A stretch of 64,000 nucleotides of DNA from Closterium sp. NIES-65. Lineage: Eukaryota; Streptophyta; Zygnematophyceae; Desmidiales; Closteriaceae. The first letter of the stretch is position 1. Every line of letters begins with the position of its first letter. Made by a program: the position numbers and the translations under genes. The notes under the pieces were generated by a model. The model was given only the letters and a program-made list of their open reading frames with translations, did no database searches and was not told the origin of the DNA. Shown here piece by piece: positions 1 to 9,540 of this stretch. The stretch is from contig CANXME010000893.1 of assembly GCA_948144175.1 (NCBI GenBank), positions 1-64,000 on the forward strand. Direction: 5' to 3'.

Positions 1-270
1 AGTAGATGTCACTGCGTTCTGTCAGGTGGCCTGGAGGGAGGAGGGAATAAGGAAAAGGGAAGGGGTGAGGGGTTATCCGCTTAACAGCAGCACCGCTCAC
101 AGCGAGACATGGGTCACTGCAGCCGTGAGGTCTTCGTATGAGGGGGAAAAGGGGGGTATGCAGGATCGGAGGACACTTCAAGTGGAATAACGCGTACTAA
201 TACCTCACTGAACCCATTTTTACCACACTGCACCCACCCATCTCCACCACAATGAACCGCGGTGAACCCC

Positions 271-1018
271 TCCTCACCTGTGTCGATGTACGAAGGGTCC
301 AGGTAATCCAGGGTGCCGACGATGCGAGTCGAAACATGCGACTTGCCCACCCACCCACCATGCCACCAACCAACTCATGTTAATCCCCATTGGGCACCCA
401 TCTCCACCGCACTGAACCGCATTGAACCACTCTGAACCCCTCCGCACCTGTAGCGATGTATGCAGGGTCCAAGTACCCCAAGGTCCCCGTGACACGTGTT
501 GATACGTGCCAATTGCCCAGCCCACCCACAGCCCCACAACACACTCTTGCTGTCCGCATTGGGCACCCATCTCCACCGCACTGAACCCCTCCTCACCTGT
601 GTCGATGTATGAAGAATCCAAGTACCCCAAAGTCCCCGTGATGCATGTTGATACGTGCGACTCGCCCAACCCACCCACAGCCCCACTCATGCTATCCGCA
701 TTGGCCACCCATCTCAACCGCACTAAACCGCACTGCACTGCACCGAACTGCACATAACCGGGCCTCACCTGTGTCAATGTACGAAGGGTCCAAGTACCCC
801 ATTGTCCCCGTGATGCGAGTAGACACATGCGACTTGCCTGCCTTAGGCCCTGCTGTGGCCACTCCCTACCCCACAATCCATGTTCATCCACCTCAATCGC
901 ACTGAACAGCACTAAACCGCACTCAACCAATGTAAACCCCTCTGTACCTGTGTCAATGTACGAAGGGTCCAGGTACCCCATTGTTCCCATGATGCGCGTC
1001 AACACATGCGACTTGCCC
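271..1018 (-). repeat. Tandem partial copies of the kinase activation-segment exon
   Basis: Five copies, at about 279-349, 447-516, 594-668, 766-838 and 946-1018, each encode on the minus strand a variant of [24 protein letters not shown] followed by a GTGAGG-type donor and intron sequence rich in CACTGAACCGCA. The spacing is about 150-180 bp. They lie downstream of the complete DFG/activation exon (1092-1213) in the gene's direction, so they repeat the donor-side end of that exon. The copy at 766 also keeps the end of the DFG half (ATAGPKAGKSH). Confidence -1.
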
Positions 1019-1091
1019 ACCCACTGCCGCACAGCATAACTCGAGTTTGTCCAGTTTGGCACCCATCTCCACCGCACTAAACCGCACCTCA

Positions 1092-2735
1092 CCTGTGTCT
1101 ATATACGCAGGGTCCAAGTACCCCATTGTCCCCATGATGCGCGTAGACACGTGCGACTTTCCCGCCTCGGGCCCTGCAGTTGCCATCCCGAAATCCGTCA
1201 GCTTTGCACGCATGTGCTGCGGAGTGGGGAGAAAGGATGAGAGAAAGGGAAAGATATCAGAATGCGAAGGAGCGTGCGACTTGCCCGCCTCGGGCCGTGC
1301 AGTTGCCATTCCGAAATCCGTCAGCTTCGCATTCATGTGCTGTGGAGGGGTGGGGGGGAGGGGAGGGAAAGGGGAGAGGAAAGGGAGAGGTGTATTCGAC
1401 AACTGATGTCAGGATGAGAGGGCTTTTGAGGCGCCTCAAAAAGGGGGGGAGGGAAAGGGGAGAGGAAAGGGAGAGATGTATGCAACAACTGATGTCAAAA
1501 TCTGTCAGATCTGTCAGATCCGTCAGATCCGTCAGATCCGTCAGATCCGTCAGATCCGTCAGAAAGGAAACGATGGACAACTGAGACGGAAAGATGTCAG
1601 AATGAGAGGGCGGGTGAGAGAGCAGGTTGCGACGGAGGGCAAGAGGGAGGTTGAGGTTGAGCTCATAGCAGGGTGAGCTTACAGCAGGGTGAGCTGAGCT
1701 CCTGCTGTGGCCATTCAAGAAATCATTGGCTGTGTGCCGTTGTTAGTTACCTCATCCTGCTGCCCACAGTACACCAGTGCAGATACACCCTGTACGCGTT
1801 ATTACCACATCCAGCAGAATGTTGCTTGTCTTGAAGTCCCGGCGAATCACGTTCTGCCCGTGCAAATACACCCTATACGCGTTATTACCTCATCCAGTAA
1901 AATGTTGCACGTCTTGAAGTCCCTGTGAATCACGTTCTGCCCGTGCAGGTACTCCAGCCCTCTTGCCACGTCCACAGCTATGCGCACGCGCTGCTGCCAC
2001 GTCAGCACAGGCGTGGCGGGATCAACGGCGCTGGCAGCAGCACCAGACACACCCCTAGCCGCTGCAGCAGCTGTAGCAGCAGCATCCCGTATAGCAGCAT
2101 CATCTATAGCAGCAGCGTTATCTGTAGCAGCCTCACTCATACCCCCCCAACTCCGCTTCCTCTCCTCCTCCTCCCCCTCCTGCTGCTCCTCCTGCTGACG
2201 TGGATACAGCCACGTGTGCAGATTCCCCCTCTCTATAAGCTCATACACCAGCAATGCGGCAGCACCCCCCGGGGCCGATTCAAGTCCACACAGTACCCTA
2301 GCAGCCGCACCAGATTAGGGTGGTGTAAACTCCCAAGCATTATAATCTCTGACATACACTCATCTACGGCCTTGAAACTGCCGCTGTGTAGCACCTTCAC
2401 TGCCACGTCACGCTGACGTGGCATCCCACCTCCACCACCACCACCACCTGAAGCACCACCACCCGCTCTTCCTGCTCTTCCTGCTCTCCCTGCTCTTTCT
2501 TCCTCGTTCCTCTGCGCTTTCCCTCCTCCTCCTCTCTCCTCCCCTGGAACCTTCCTGTCATCTTCCTCGCCGAGCCACTCCTCCACCGAGCCTCGGTACA
2601 CCGTGCCGAAGCTGCCGCGGCCCAGGATCTGGCTCGGGCCGAACCACTGCGTGGCCTGCTGTAGCTCGCGGTAGGTGAACCGGCGGAGTGGTAGCGTGGA
2701 CCAGGTCTCGTCTGTTGTTGTGAATCGGCTGCCTG
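1092..2735 (-). CDS. Receptor-like protein kinase, catalytic domain (3' end off window; one frameshift)
   Basis: Plant RLK/Pelle-type Ser/Thr kinase. Reading leftwards on the minus strand, one large exon (about 2735 down to 1889) carries an [12 protein letters not shown] entry segment, the Gly-rich loop GRGSFGTVY, the VAVK lysine, an Arg/Gly-rich insert, [11 protein letters not shown], and the catalytic loop IHRDFKTCN, ending LLLDE before a GTAATA donor. A second exon (about 1213-1092) has the DFG motif ([10 protein letters not shown]) and activation segment with [19 protein letters not shown]. Later subdomains (APE region onward) lie left of the window. The ectodomain and membrane segment were not found, so it could be a cytoplasmic RLCK. 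The frame breaks at the CCCCCCGGGG run (2263-2272): one more G would join LLGYC to LVYEL. This is either an assembly indel or a real lesion. Both exons are bordered by partial copies of themselves. The family is certain; the subfamily (PERK/RLCK-like) is a guess. Confidence -1.
1272..1720 (-). repeat. Acceptor-side copies of the DFG exon, plus a 9-bp array
   Basis: At 1272-1340 a near-perfect copy of the start of the DFG exon ([18 protein letters not shown]) precedes the complete exon on the minus strand. At about 1685-1720 a more decayed copy is still recognisable from its DNA. Between them, at 1500-1563, a 9-bp unit (ATCCGTCAG) is repeated seven times; it contains the GTCAG seen at the start of the exon copies. 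Confidence -1.
1424..1441. repeat. 18-bp perfect palindrome, GCGC core
   Basis: TTTTGAGGCGCCTCAAAA. It is one member of a dispersed palindrome family (see 3150, 34030, 34871, 34962, 61566) and lies between two kinase exon fragments. Confidence -1.
1800..1863 (-). repeat. Donor-side copy of the kinase catalytic-loop exon end
   Basis: The minus strand reads [18 protein letters not shown] followed by a GTRRTAAC donor-like sequence, a copy of the end of the main kinase exon ([19 protein letters not shown], ending at 1889). The catalytic His is Arg in this copy, so it is unlikely to be the functional version. Confidence -1.
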
Positions 2736-2754
2736 TCACTGGCAGGTGGAAAGG

Positions 2755-3034
2755 AGGGGAAGAGGGGCAGGAGGGGAAGAGGGGCAGGAGGGGAAGAGGG
2801 GCAGGAGGGGAAGAGGGGCAGGAGGGGAAGAGGGGCAGGAGGGGAAGAGGGGCAGGAGGGGAAGAGGGGCAGGAGGGGAAGAGGGGCAGGAGGGGAAGAG
2901 GGGCAGGAGGGGAAGAGGGGCAGGAGGGGAAGAGGGGCAGGAGGGGAAGAGGGGCAGGAGGGGAAGAGGGGCAGGAGGGGAAGAGGGGCAGGAGGGGAAG
3001 AGGGGCAGGAGGGGAAGAGGGGCAGGAGGGGAAG
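2755..3034. repeat. 17-bp minisatellite, about 16 copies
   Basis: The unit is AGGGGAAGAGGGGCAGG, almost invariant. Because 17 is not a multiple of 3 and the unit makes no stop codon on either strand, open frames of up to about 130 codons with a 17-residue period cross it. It sits just upstream of the kinase exon on the minus strand and is not credible coding sequence. Confidence -1.
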
Positions 3035-3039
3035 GACAC

Positions 3040-3900
3040 AGGAAGAGAGGCAGTCTCGTCCTTTTGAGAATCGGCCACTTGCCTTGAACTTTTGAAAATG
3101 CTCAAGAGCCAGATCGGCGGAGTGGTAATGCGGACCCAGGTCTTCGTCCTTTTGAGAATTCTCAAAAAAACATTACTCCCGTTGAGAGGGGCACTGGTAG
3201 TGCCCCTCATCCGTGGTTGTGAATCGGCTAGTGCCGGACACTGGTAGGAGGGGACGACGTGGGGAGAGGAAGGTAGGGAGGCAGGAGGGGAGGCAGGAGG
3301 GGAGGCAGGAGGGGAGGCAGGAGGGTAGGCAGGAGGGAGCAGGAGGGGAGCAGGCGGGGAGGCAGGAGGGAGGCAGGAGGGGAGGCAGGAGCAGTGAGGG
3401 GGGCAGGAGGGGAGGCAGGAGGGGAGCAGGAGGGCAGGAGGCAGGGGGAGGCAGGAGGGGAGGCAGGAGGGAGGCAGGAGGAGGCAGGAGGGGGAAGCGA
3501 AGAGAAGGCAGGAGGAGGAGGGAGGCAGGAGGGGAGGCAGGAGGGGAGGCAGGAGGTGGATGCAGGAGGGGAGGCCGGGAGGGGAGGGCAGGAGGGAGGC
3601 AGGGATGAGGAGGAGGAGGTGGAGCAGGATGGGAGGGCCGGAGAGGAGGTATAGGCAGGATGGGAGGCAGGTAGGGTAGGCAGGAGGGGAGGCAGTGAGG
3701 TTAAGGCAGGAGGGGGAGGCTGGAGGGATTGGTCCTTGAGAGAATCTCAGAAACTACTAGCTTGGTGGAGTGCTGCTGACGCTGGTCCAGGTCTCATCCG
3801 ATGTTGTGAATCGACTAGTGCCTGGACACTGGCAGGGAGGGAAGACATGGGAAGAGAGGCAGAGAGAGAATCGTGCAGGAGATTAAGAGGAGCCACCGCG
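3040..3900 (-). repeat. Upstream echoes of the kinase exon 5' edge, with GGCAGGAGGG arrays
   Basis: Segments at about 3115-3156, 3205-3245 and 3770-3840 repeat the DNA of the 5' edge of the main kinase exon (2680-2748: CGGCGGAGTGGTA, CCAGGTCTCGTC and GTTGTGAATCGGCT, with drift). Between them, 3250-3720 is a degenerate array of GGGAGGCAGGAGG. The whole stretch is explained as tandem duplication of the acceptor side of the kinase exon plus minisatellite expansion. No independent gene is visible. Confidence -1.
3150..3167. repeat. 18-bp perfect palindrome, AATT core
   Basis: TTTTGAGAATTCTCAAAA, the only perfect copy with an AATT core. A half-copy (CTTTTGAGAATCGG) lies at about 3061 and a degenerate one near 3092. 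Confidence -1.
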
Positions 3901-4640
3901 TGGCCTGCTAGGAGGTGGAGGTGAGGTCACTTTGAGGAGCGCGAGGCTGCACGCGATGGAGTGGGAGGCAGCCAAGCCATGTAAGTGGGAACCACGGCCG
4001 TGAGCGGTGCACGTGGCAGCACGCGCCAGCACCCACCTGAGGAGGCGCGGCTGCAGGCGATGGAGTGGACGGCAGCCAAGAAGTACAAGGGGAAGGGGAG
4101 AAGGGGAAGGGGAAGGGGAAGGGGAAGGGGAAGGGGAAGGGGAAGGGGAAGGGGAAGGGGAAGGGGAAGGGGAAGGGGAAGGGGAACCGACCACGACTTT
4201 GGTCGGCGCTGGCGAGGAGATGAAGAAGAAGGTCTATACTGAGAGCAAGAGAAATGAAGAATACTGCGAACAAGAGCAAGAGAAGAAGAAGAAGAAGCGC
4301 AAGTGGCAGCACGGACCTGAGGAGGCGAAGCTGCAGGCGATGGATTGGACGGCTGCGAAAACCGTGCAAGTGGAAGTGGAACCACGATCGTGGTTGGCGG
4401 CGCTGGGGCATCAGCGACATGCTTCGCGGACCGCGGCCTTTATTCAGCCTGCTCTCGCAGCAGCCCATGATGGCTTAGCGGTGGCGGCGGACGAAGCGAA
4501 AACCTTTTTTTTTTTCTAGGGCGCCTAATAAAAACAGCAGCCCATGATGGCTTAGCGGTGGCGGCGGACGAAGCGGAAACCTCCTTTTTTTTTTGTTTTT
4601 TTTTTTTGTTTTTTTTTTTTTTAGGGCGCCTAATAAAAAC
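3900..4640. other. Repeat-derived stretch: duplicated 50-bp blocks, (GGGGAA)n and a T-rich repeat
   Basis: A block reading GAGGCGCGGCTGCAGGCGAT in one copy recurs around 3935, 4040 and 4320. On the plus strand two copies read EEARLQAMEWTAAK and EEAKLQAMDWTAAK in a 170-codon open frame (4007-4519) with no recognised homology. A GGGGAA hexamer runs about 16 times at 4086-4183. From about 4459, a unit starting CAGCAGCCCATGATGGC and ending in a T tract plus AGGGCGCCTAATAAAAA is present two to three times. I do not call a gene here; the open frame is probably a by-product of GA-rich repeats. Confidence -1.
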
Positions 4641-4699
4641 AGCAGCCCATGGTGGCGTCCAACATAATCAACCCATGGCGGTGTTTAAAAAGACTACCG

Positions 4700-6900
4700 G
4701 GGTGGCGGACTGCACCCAGAAGTTGCTTCTGAGTCGACTCAAATGTCGGTGCCACGTCTAACCATGGCGCCCAAGTGCCGTCTCCTCAGCCTATGGCTGG
4801 CTGCCAGCGGCGGGCCTCGAGTTGAGCGGTGCAGAGGGTCACTTTTTGACGCTAACCTACTAGTCGCTAGCACATAGGAGTTGGACAGATACCTCTAATC
4901 GTCGCGCGCCAAATCACTAATTTCCAAGGCGCTGTGAAAATGTCCATTCAAGTGCCTTTGATTAGCGGTTGTTCGAAGTTCTTTTAGAAAGCTGGCGAGA
5001 AACATACCGTGTCCCTTTTTACTAGAACTAGTACGCGACGCCAGTGGACGCGTCCTAAAATGGTGGGACTGATTAAAGTGGTGCAATATGGTGCACGACG
5101 TGCGCGAGAGATAAGCTGAGCAGTTTCAGTAATTAATAGGCTGCAGCAAAAAAATCGAGTGGCTTCACAGCAGTGGGAGATATGAAAGCCGTCCTTCCCA
5201 GGCATCCAAAGCAACCATGAGTGTGTCTAGTAGAATCATTCACATGCAAAGCAGTTTTGTGGGTTGCATTACGGTTCAGAATGGAAAAACGCCGAAAATC
5301 GTTGTTGAATGCTTGGAAAACGCACTGAACCGCACTAGAGATTTGTTTTTGTGGAAAACCATAGGCTACACGGAGGAGCAGCAAACCTTGCTGCAGCGTC
5401 TCGGCAATCAGGACGACGACTTTCCACCGTACGATAAGTGAGTATCTGCCGTTCGATTATCAATGCTGACAAGGCATCGCGCCGCCTGAGGCTGGTTTCG
5501 TCTGCAGTAACGTTACGTTACGTTTGTCGCTGTTGCAGTTTCGCAACAGCCGCGTGCTTTACCTGCTTCAAACGAGACGCTTCCACGTGGCTGCCAAAAG
5601 GGATGTCCTGCTTTAACTCTCGATACGGAGATACTTCGATTCTGTACTTAAAATAGTATGAATTGAGTTATACAATTATCTGGACCGCGAGTGCCGTGTT
5701 TTCCTTGTGTTACCTCAAAATAGCGCTCGGCAGCTGGTCAGCAGCAGGTCTGACACAATTGCAAGTAACCAATGAATCGTCGCATCCTGGTGGACCAGGC
5801 CAGAAACAAACCTGCAACTTCTGAACCAAAGCACACAATTTGGCGGGAAACACCCTCGAACCGAGCTGTATAAAGCCAAGCCTCACTGTTTTCGCTGAAA
5901 GCAAATCACAGAGCGACACATGACTTCCCGCCCCAGCGAAAATTTGGCCTGGCGAATCTGGAAGTCTTGGTGATGATGCTGAACATGGAGCTCCAAAATG
6001 TTTCGGCCAACTTCATACATACTCAGATTAGTCCCGAGCGGGCTCTCAGGTGTAATCAGCCTGGACTTTCTCGACGTTGATTGGTCGTCGCTTTTTAGTC
6101 ATACTGTTTACGCTGGTCGAAATGTTTGGGAGGTGACAAAAAGAGGACTATCTAGTTTACCCTCCCGACTTGGATTTGTTAAACTAAAGTACGTAAATTT
6201 ATGACAGGGCAGAAAAATAAACCCCTATAGAATCTGGAAGCATTTGCGGGAGGGATCAACCCTAAACCACGGTAAAGGGCATTGTTTTTAGGGTCGATGC
6301 CTCCCGAGTCGCATCCCTTCTCGATTGGGTTTTATTTTTTTTGGTCAAGAGGGTGCAATATATTTTTTCCTGAAGTGGGCGGCTTCCCGTAGTTGAGGTT
6401 GATCTGTCTTGAAATTCATCTAGGTTCGCTACAAGTTTTTTTTTCAGGTGTTGCATTTTCTGTCGTGACTGTATCCAGAGAATAACAAGAAAACACTTAC
6501 TACTATATCGCGAAACTGTGTTTCTGTTGGAGATTACACCTGAGAATCCGCTCGGTAATACTTTGAGTATCTATGATATTGGCCGAAAACGTTTTGATGA
6601 TGATTTTCGATGTGCGGGTGGTGTTGCACATTTCGATTTCAAAAACCACGGTTCGGTATGGTTTGTTTTGGTCGTAAGCGTTGAAGTACAGAAATCGCTG
6701 TCTATCGTGTGGTATCATACGGTAACGCGCTTCTCCATCATCAAACAAACCTGCCACCAGGCTTTCCTGACATAGTTTGCTAGTCAAGCGATCTGCTACC
6801 AGCAATGGCTCCAATGTGTGCTTCGGTTGAAGGGATGGAGATTTCGAAGATTGCATAACCACGCCGACCCATCACCAAACCGGAGTTAGCTTCCGTGGTT
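4700..6900. other. Intergenic stretch, no gene recognised
   Basis: Base composition is more even than in the flanking genes and there is no long tandem array. Short open frames (for example 5217-5441 plus, 6503-6862 minus) have no recognisable motifs or splice context. The palindrome variant TTCTGAGTCGACTCAAAT lies at 4727-4744. The stretch probably includes the promoter of the plus-strand gene starting near 7045. Confidence -1.
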
Positions 6901-7044
6901 CTCGATTTTTCAACTCATTCTGCACGTAAGACTTCGAATGCTGGCAGATGTGACTCGCGAGAGAACTATAACAATCATACAGACAGTAGTGGCGACCTCA
7001 GTTATACGCTAGTTTATGTAGATGAGGAACGTTTCAGCAACAGA

Positions 7045-9089
7045 ATGACGAAAGCTGGAGATCCGTCTGCCATGGCGGACCATCGAGCAGAAAGGCATGG
7101 AATTGCCGAACCGTCAGCCACGCCGCGATCGTCATCGATTGGTGGTAGTTTCGGTTCATCAATCCCAAGTCCTGTAGTTAAACAACGGTTACTATTCCAG
7201 TCACCACAAGGAGCATCGGAAGTCCTTATAGCGAAGGAAAAACGGTCCAGGTAAGGAGGGAGGCTCTGGTATTCCAGTGTCACCCAGGCCTGGCCTCAAA
7301 CCTCCAGGAACGGTCACTAGTCTCCGAACCTCGTGGACACCTTCGTCGCGCCTTCCGTCGAACCTGCCGCGTAGGTCAGGCTCGGGTCAAGGCTCGGAGG
7401 ACGCAGGGGAGCTGAGCCGGACCAGCTCAGCAAGCTCGGATGCCGGAAGCAGGTTCGGGACGGAAACTCCGGGCAGGAGTAGCGCGAGTGACGCCGCGAG
7501 TGCTAGTAGAATCCATTACAATGGTGGAGGGAAGGCGACTGGAGTCCTGCGTCCGAGTAATCATGGTACGTTACACCCGTTAAGGTGTAGTTCATTACCT
7601 TGAAGAAAAAATATTATATGTTATGTAACTGCGGCGTCCGCAGTATACCTGTTTCATAACTGTAGATATTACAAGCGGCGCTTTTTTAAGTCTGTCTCCT
7701 CAGTCTGTTTCCCTTTTTAAGATCCCCGTCATCCTTTTTCGTCAACTCTGTAAATTTCGTAACACCCGTTTCGCACGGATGCTTTTCCTCGCTGTCCCCG
7801 GTAACAGCTGGCGAGCAGGCGGCCTCGTTAGCTGCTGACGTCAAGCCGGAAAGGAGATCGCACCCTGGGCAGGAGCAACGGCAGCGTCAGCAGGATTCGA
7901 TGCACCAGCAGCATGAGCAGCAGCATGAGCAGCAGCATCTGCAGCAGGCGCATCAGGCTGGTGGTAGGTTCGGCTTCAAATCCCCCTCATTGCAAAACCA
8001 TCGGCAGCACGAATCGCAGCCAACGTCGCCGCTGCTGGCGGCGCAGCAGCCGCGAGGTCACATTCAGCCGGAAGAACGCGTAACTGGAAGCTTCTCCGCA
8101 GTTCCGGACGGGTCGGACCGGAGGCTCAGCTTCGGAAGGGTGGAGTCGCAGCTTCGGGTGAAAGAGATGAGAGGCTTGGAGAGGAAAGGTTCGGAAAGGA
8201 GAGCCGTTGGGGGAGGTCGGGAGGGGGTTACGCGCGCGGGGGACGGGGAGGAAGCGGCGGAGGAGGAGAGGCGGAGGGAGATTGAGAGGGAGAGAAAGAG
8301 GGAGATAGAGAGGGCGATAGAGAGGGAGATGGAGGTTGCGCGAGAGTGGGAGGAGAAGGAGAGGGCGGAGAGGAAGAGAGGGAGGAGAGGGAGAGGTTGC
8401 TGAAGGAAGAAAGGGAGAAAGAGAGGAAGGAGAAGGAGAGAAGAGTTCAGGAAGAGAAGGCAAGGCGTGAACGAGAAGAGAAAGAGAGGGTTGAGAGGGA
8501 GAGAGCAGAGAGGGAACGGAAGGAGAGGGAGAAGGCTGAACGGGAAAAGATGGAGAAGGAACGGAAGGAGAGGGAGAGGAGGGAAAGGGAGAGGTTTGAG
8601 AGGGAGAGGGTGGAGAGGGAGGAAAGGGAACAGCGGGAGAGAATGGAGCGAGAGTTGGAGGAGCGGAGGGAGAAGGAGAGGCAAGAGGAGCTGGCGAAAG
8701 TGAGACAGAGGGAGCGAGAGCGGTTGAGAGAGATTGAGCTGCAGATGGAGCGACAGAGGCATGTGCGAATCGCAGAAGAACGGCAGAGGGAGAAGGAGAG
8801 GGCTGAGGAGCGAGAGAACGAGCGGCGGAGAATGGAAGAGGGGGAGAAGGAGCGGGAGAGGGAGAGGGAGAAGGAGAGGGAGAGGGTGAGAGTGGAGCAG
8901 AGGCAGAGAGAGGAGGAGCGGCGGGTGAGGCAGCAGAAAGAAGTCCAGAGGCGAAAGGAGAGGCGCGGAGATGAGCTATCAGGGAAGGCCATGGGGGATC
9001 CTCTTCGTGTGATCGCCTGGGTTGCGGGAGCAGGAGTGTCGTCTGCTGCTTTCGGCGAGCCATCCAGCTCGTTTGGAGCACCTTATCAG
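7045..9089 (+). CDS. Unrecognised protein with Glu/Arg-rich helix; possibly the 5' exons of the dynein gene
   Basis: Three exons are read: 7045-7250, 7288-7565 and 7808-9089, with phases 2, 1 and 0. The first ATG in the open frame is at 7045; the ATG at 7072 has the better context (GCCATGGCG). The first intron would be only 37 nt (GTAAGG...CCCAG), which is suspiciously short, but it is the splice that keeps the frame. Exons 1-2 encode a Ser/Pro/Gly-rich disordered segment. Exon 3 has a Gln/His repeat, then from about 8260 some 240 residues of charged EREREK repeats (a single alpha-helix or coiled coil), ending with DPLRVIAWVAGAGVSSAAF. One base is missing near 8372. Exon 3 ends in phase 0, matching the next exon at 9541, so this may be an N-terminal extension of dynein. 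No domain was recognised. Confidence -1.
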
Positions 9090-9540
9090 GTATAAGTTGT
9101 GGAATTTTGTTAAGCGGCCATGGGGGGGGGGGGTATCCTCTTCGTGTGATCGCCTGGGTTGCGGGAGCAGGAGTGTCGTCTGCTGCTTTCAGCGAGCCTT
9201 CTGGCTCGTTTGGTACGCCATATAAGGTAAAACTGAAAGAGGAGCTGAGATTTCCTTAAAATTGCAGCCAAAGGAGACAAGTGCACACATGCCCTTTGCG
9301 TTGCGCTCGTAGGTTGGTTCGGCGTGCCATATTGAGTGTTTTTGTTGCCGTGATTGTTCCTAATGATGCGATTGGAGGTTGATGGTGATTGGTTGATCAT
9401 CGTATTGTGCATGTATTAGGTGTGTCTATGTATGTCCAACTCGTGTTTGTTCTTTCCCTGGGCTTCGGATCATTCTCAGATTGTACGTGATTTAATCACG
9501 TGTTCGTATGTGTGTCCACTTCGTGTTTTCTCTTTTCCAG
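9090..9540 (+). repeat. Intron holding a donor-side and an acceptor-side exon copy
   Basis: At 9131-9229 the end of the preceding exon (DPLRVIAWVAGAGVSSAAF...) recurs with 'ATATAAG' before a GTAAAA donor. At about 9431-9480 the acceptor side of the next exon (TCCACTTCGTGTT ... CGGATCATTCTCAG at 9515-9560) is pre-echoed as TCCAACTCGTGTT ... CGGATCATTCTCAG. Both intron ends therefore carry copies of the exon edges they border. Confidence -1.

Noticed and set aside
2675-3087. Overlapping Gly/Arg/Glu open frames of about 130 codons
   Set aside because: They read the 17-bp minisatellite, which lacks stop codons in every frame; no selection on one frame is visible.
4007-4519. 170-codon open frame with repeated EEARLQAMEWTAAK
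   Set aside because: Mostly GA-rich repeats and a (GGGGAA)n tract, no recognised domain, no splice partners; kept as a repeat region rather than a gene.
6503-6862. 119-codon minus-strand open frame in the 4700-6900 gap
   Set aside because: No motif, no codon bias I can see and no splice context; length is compatible with chance.
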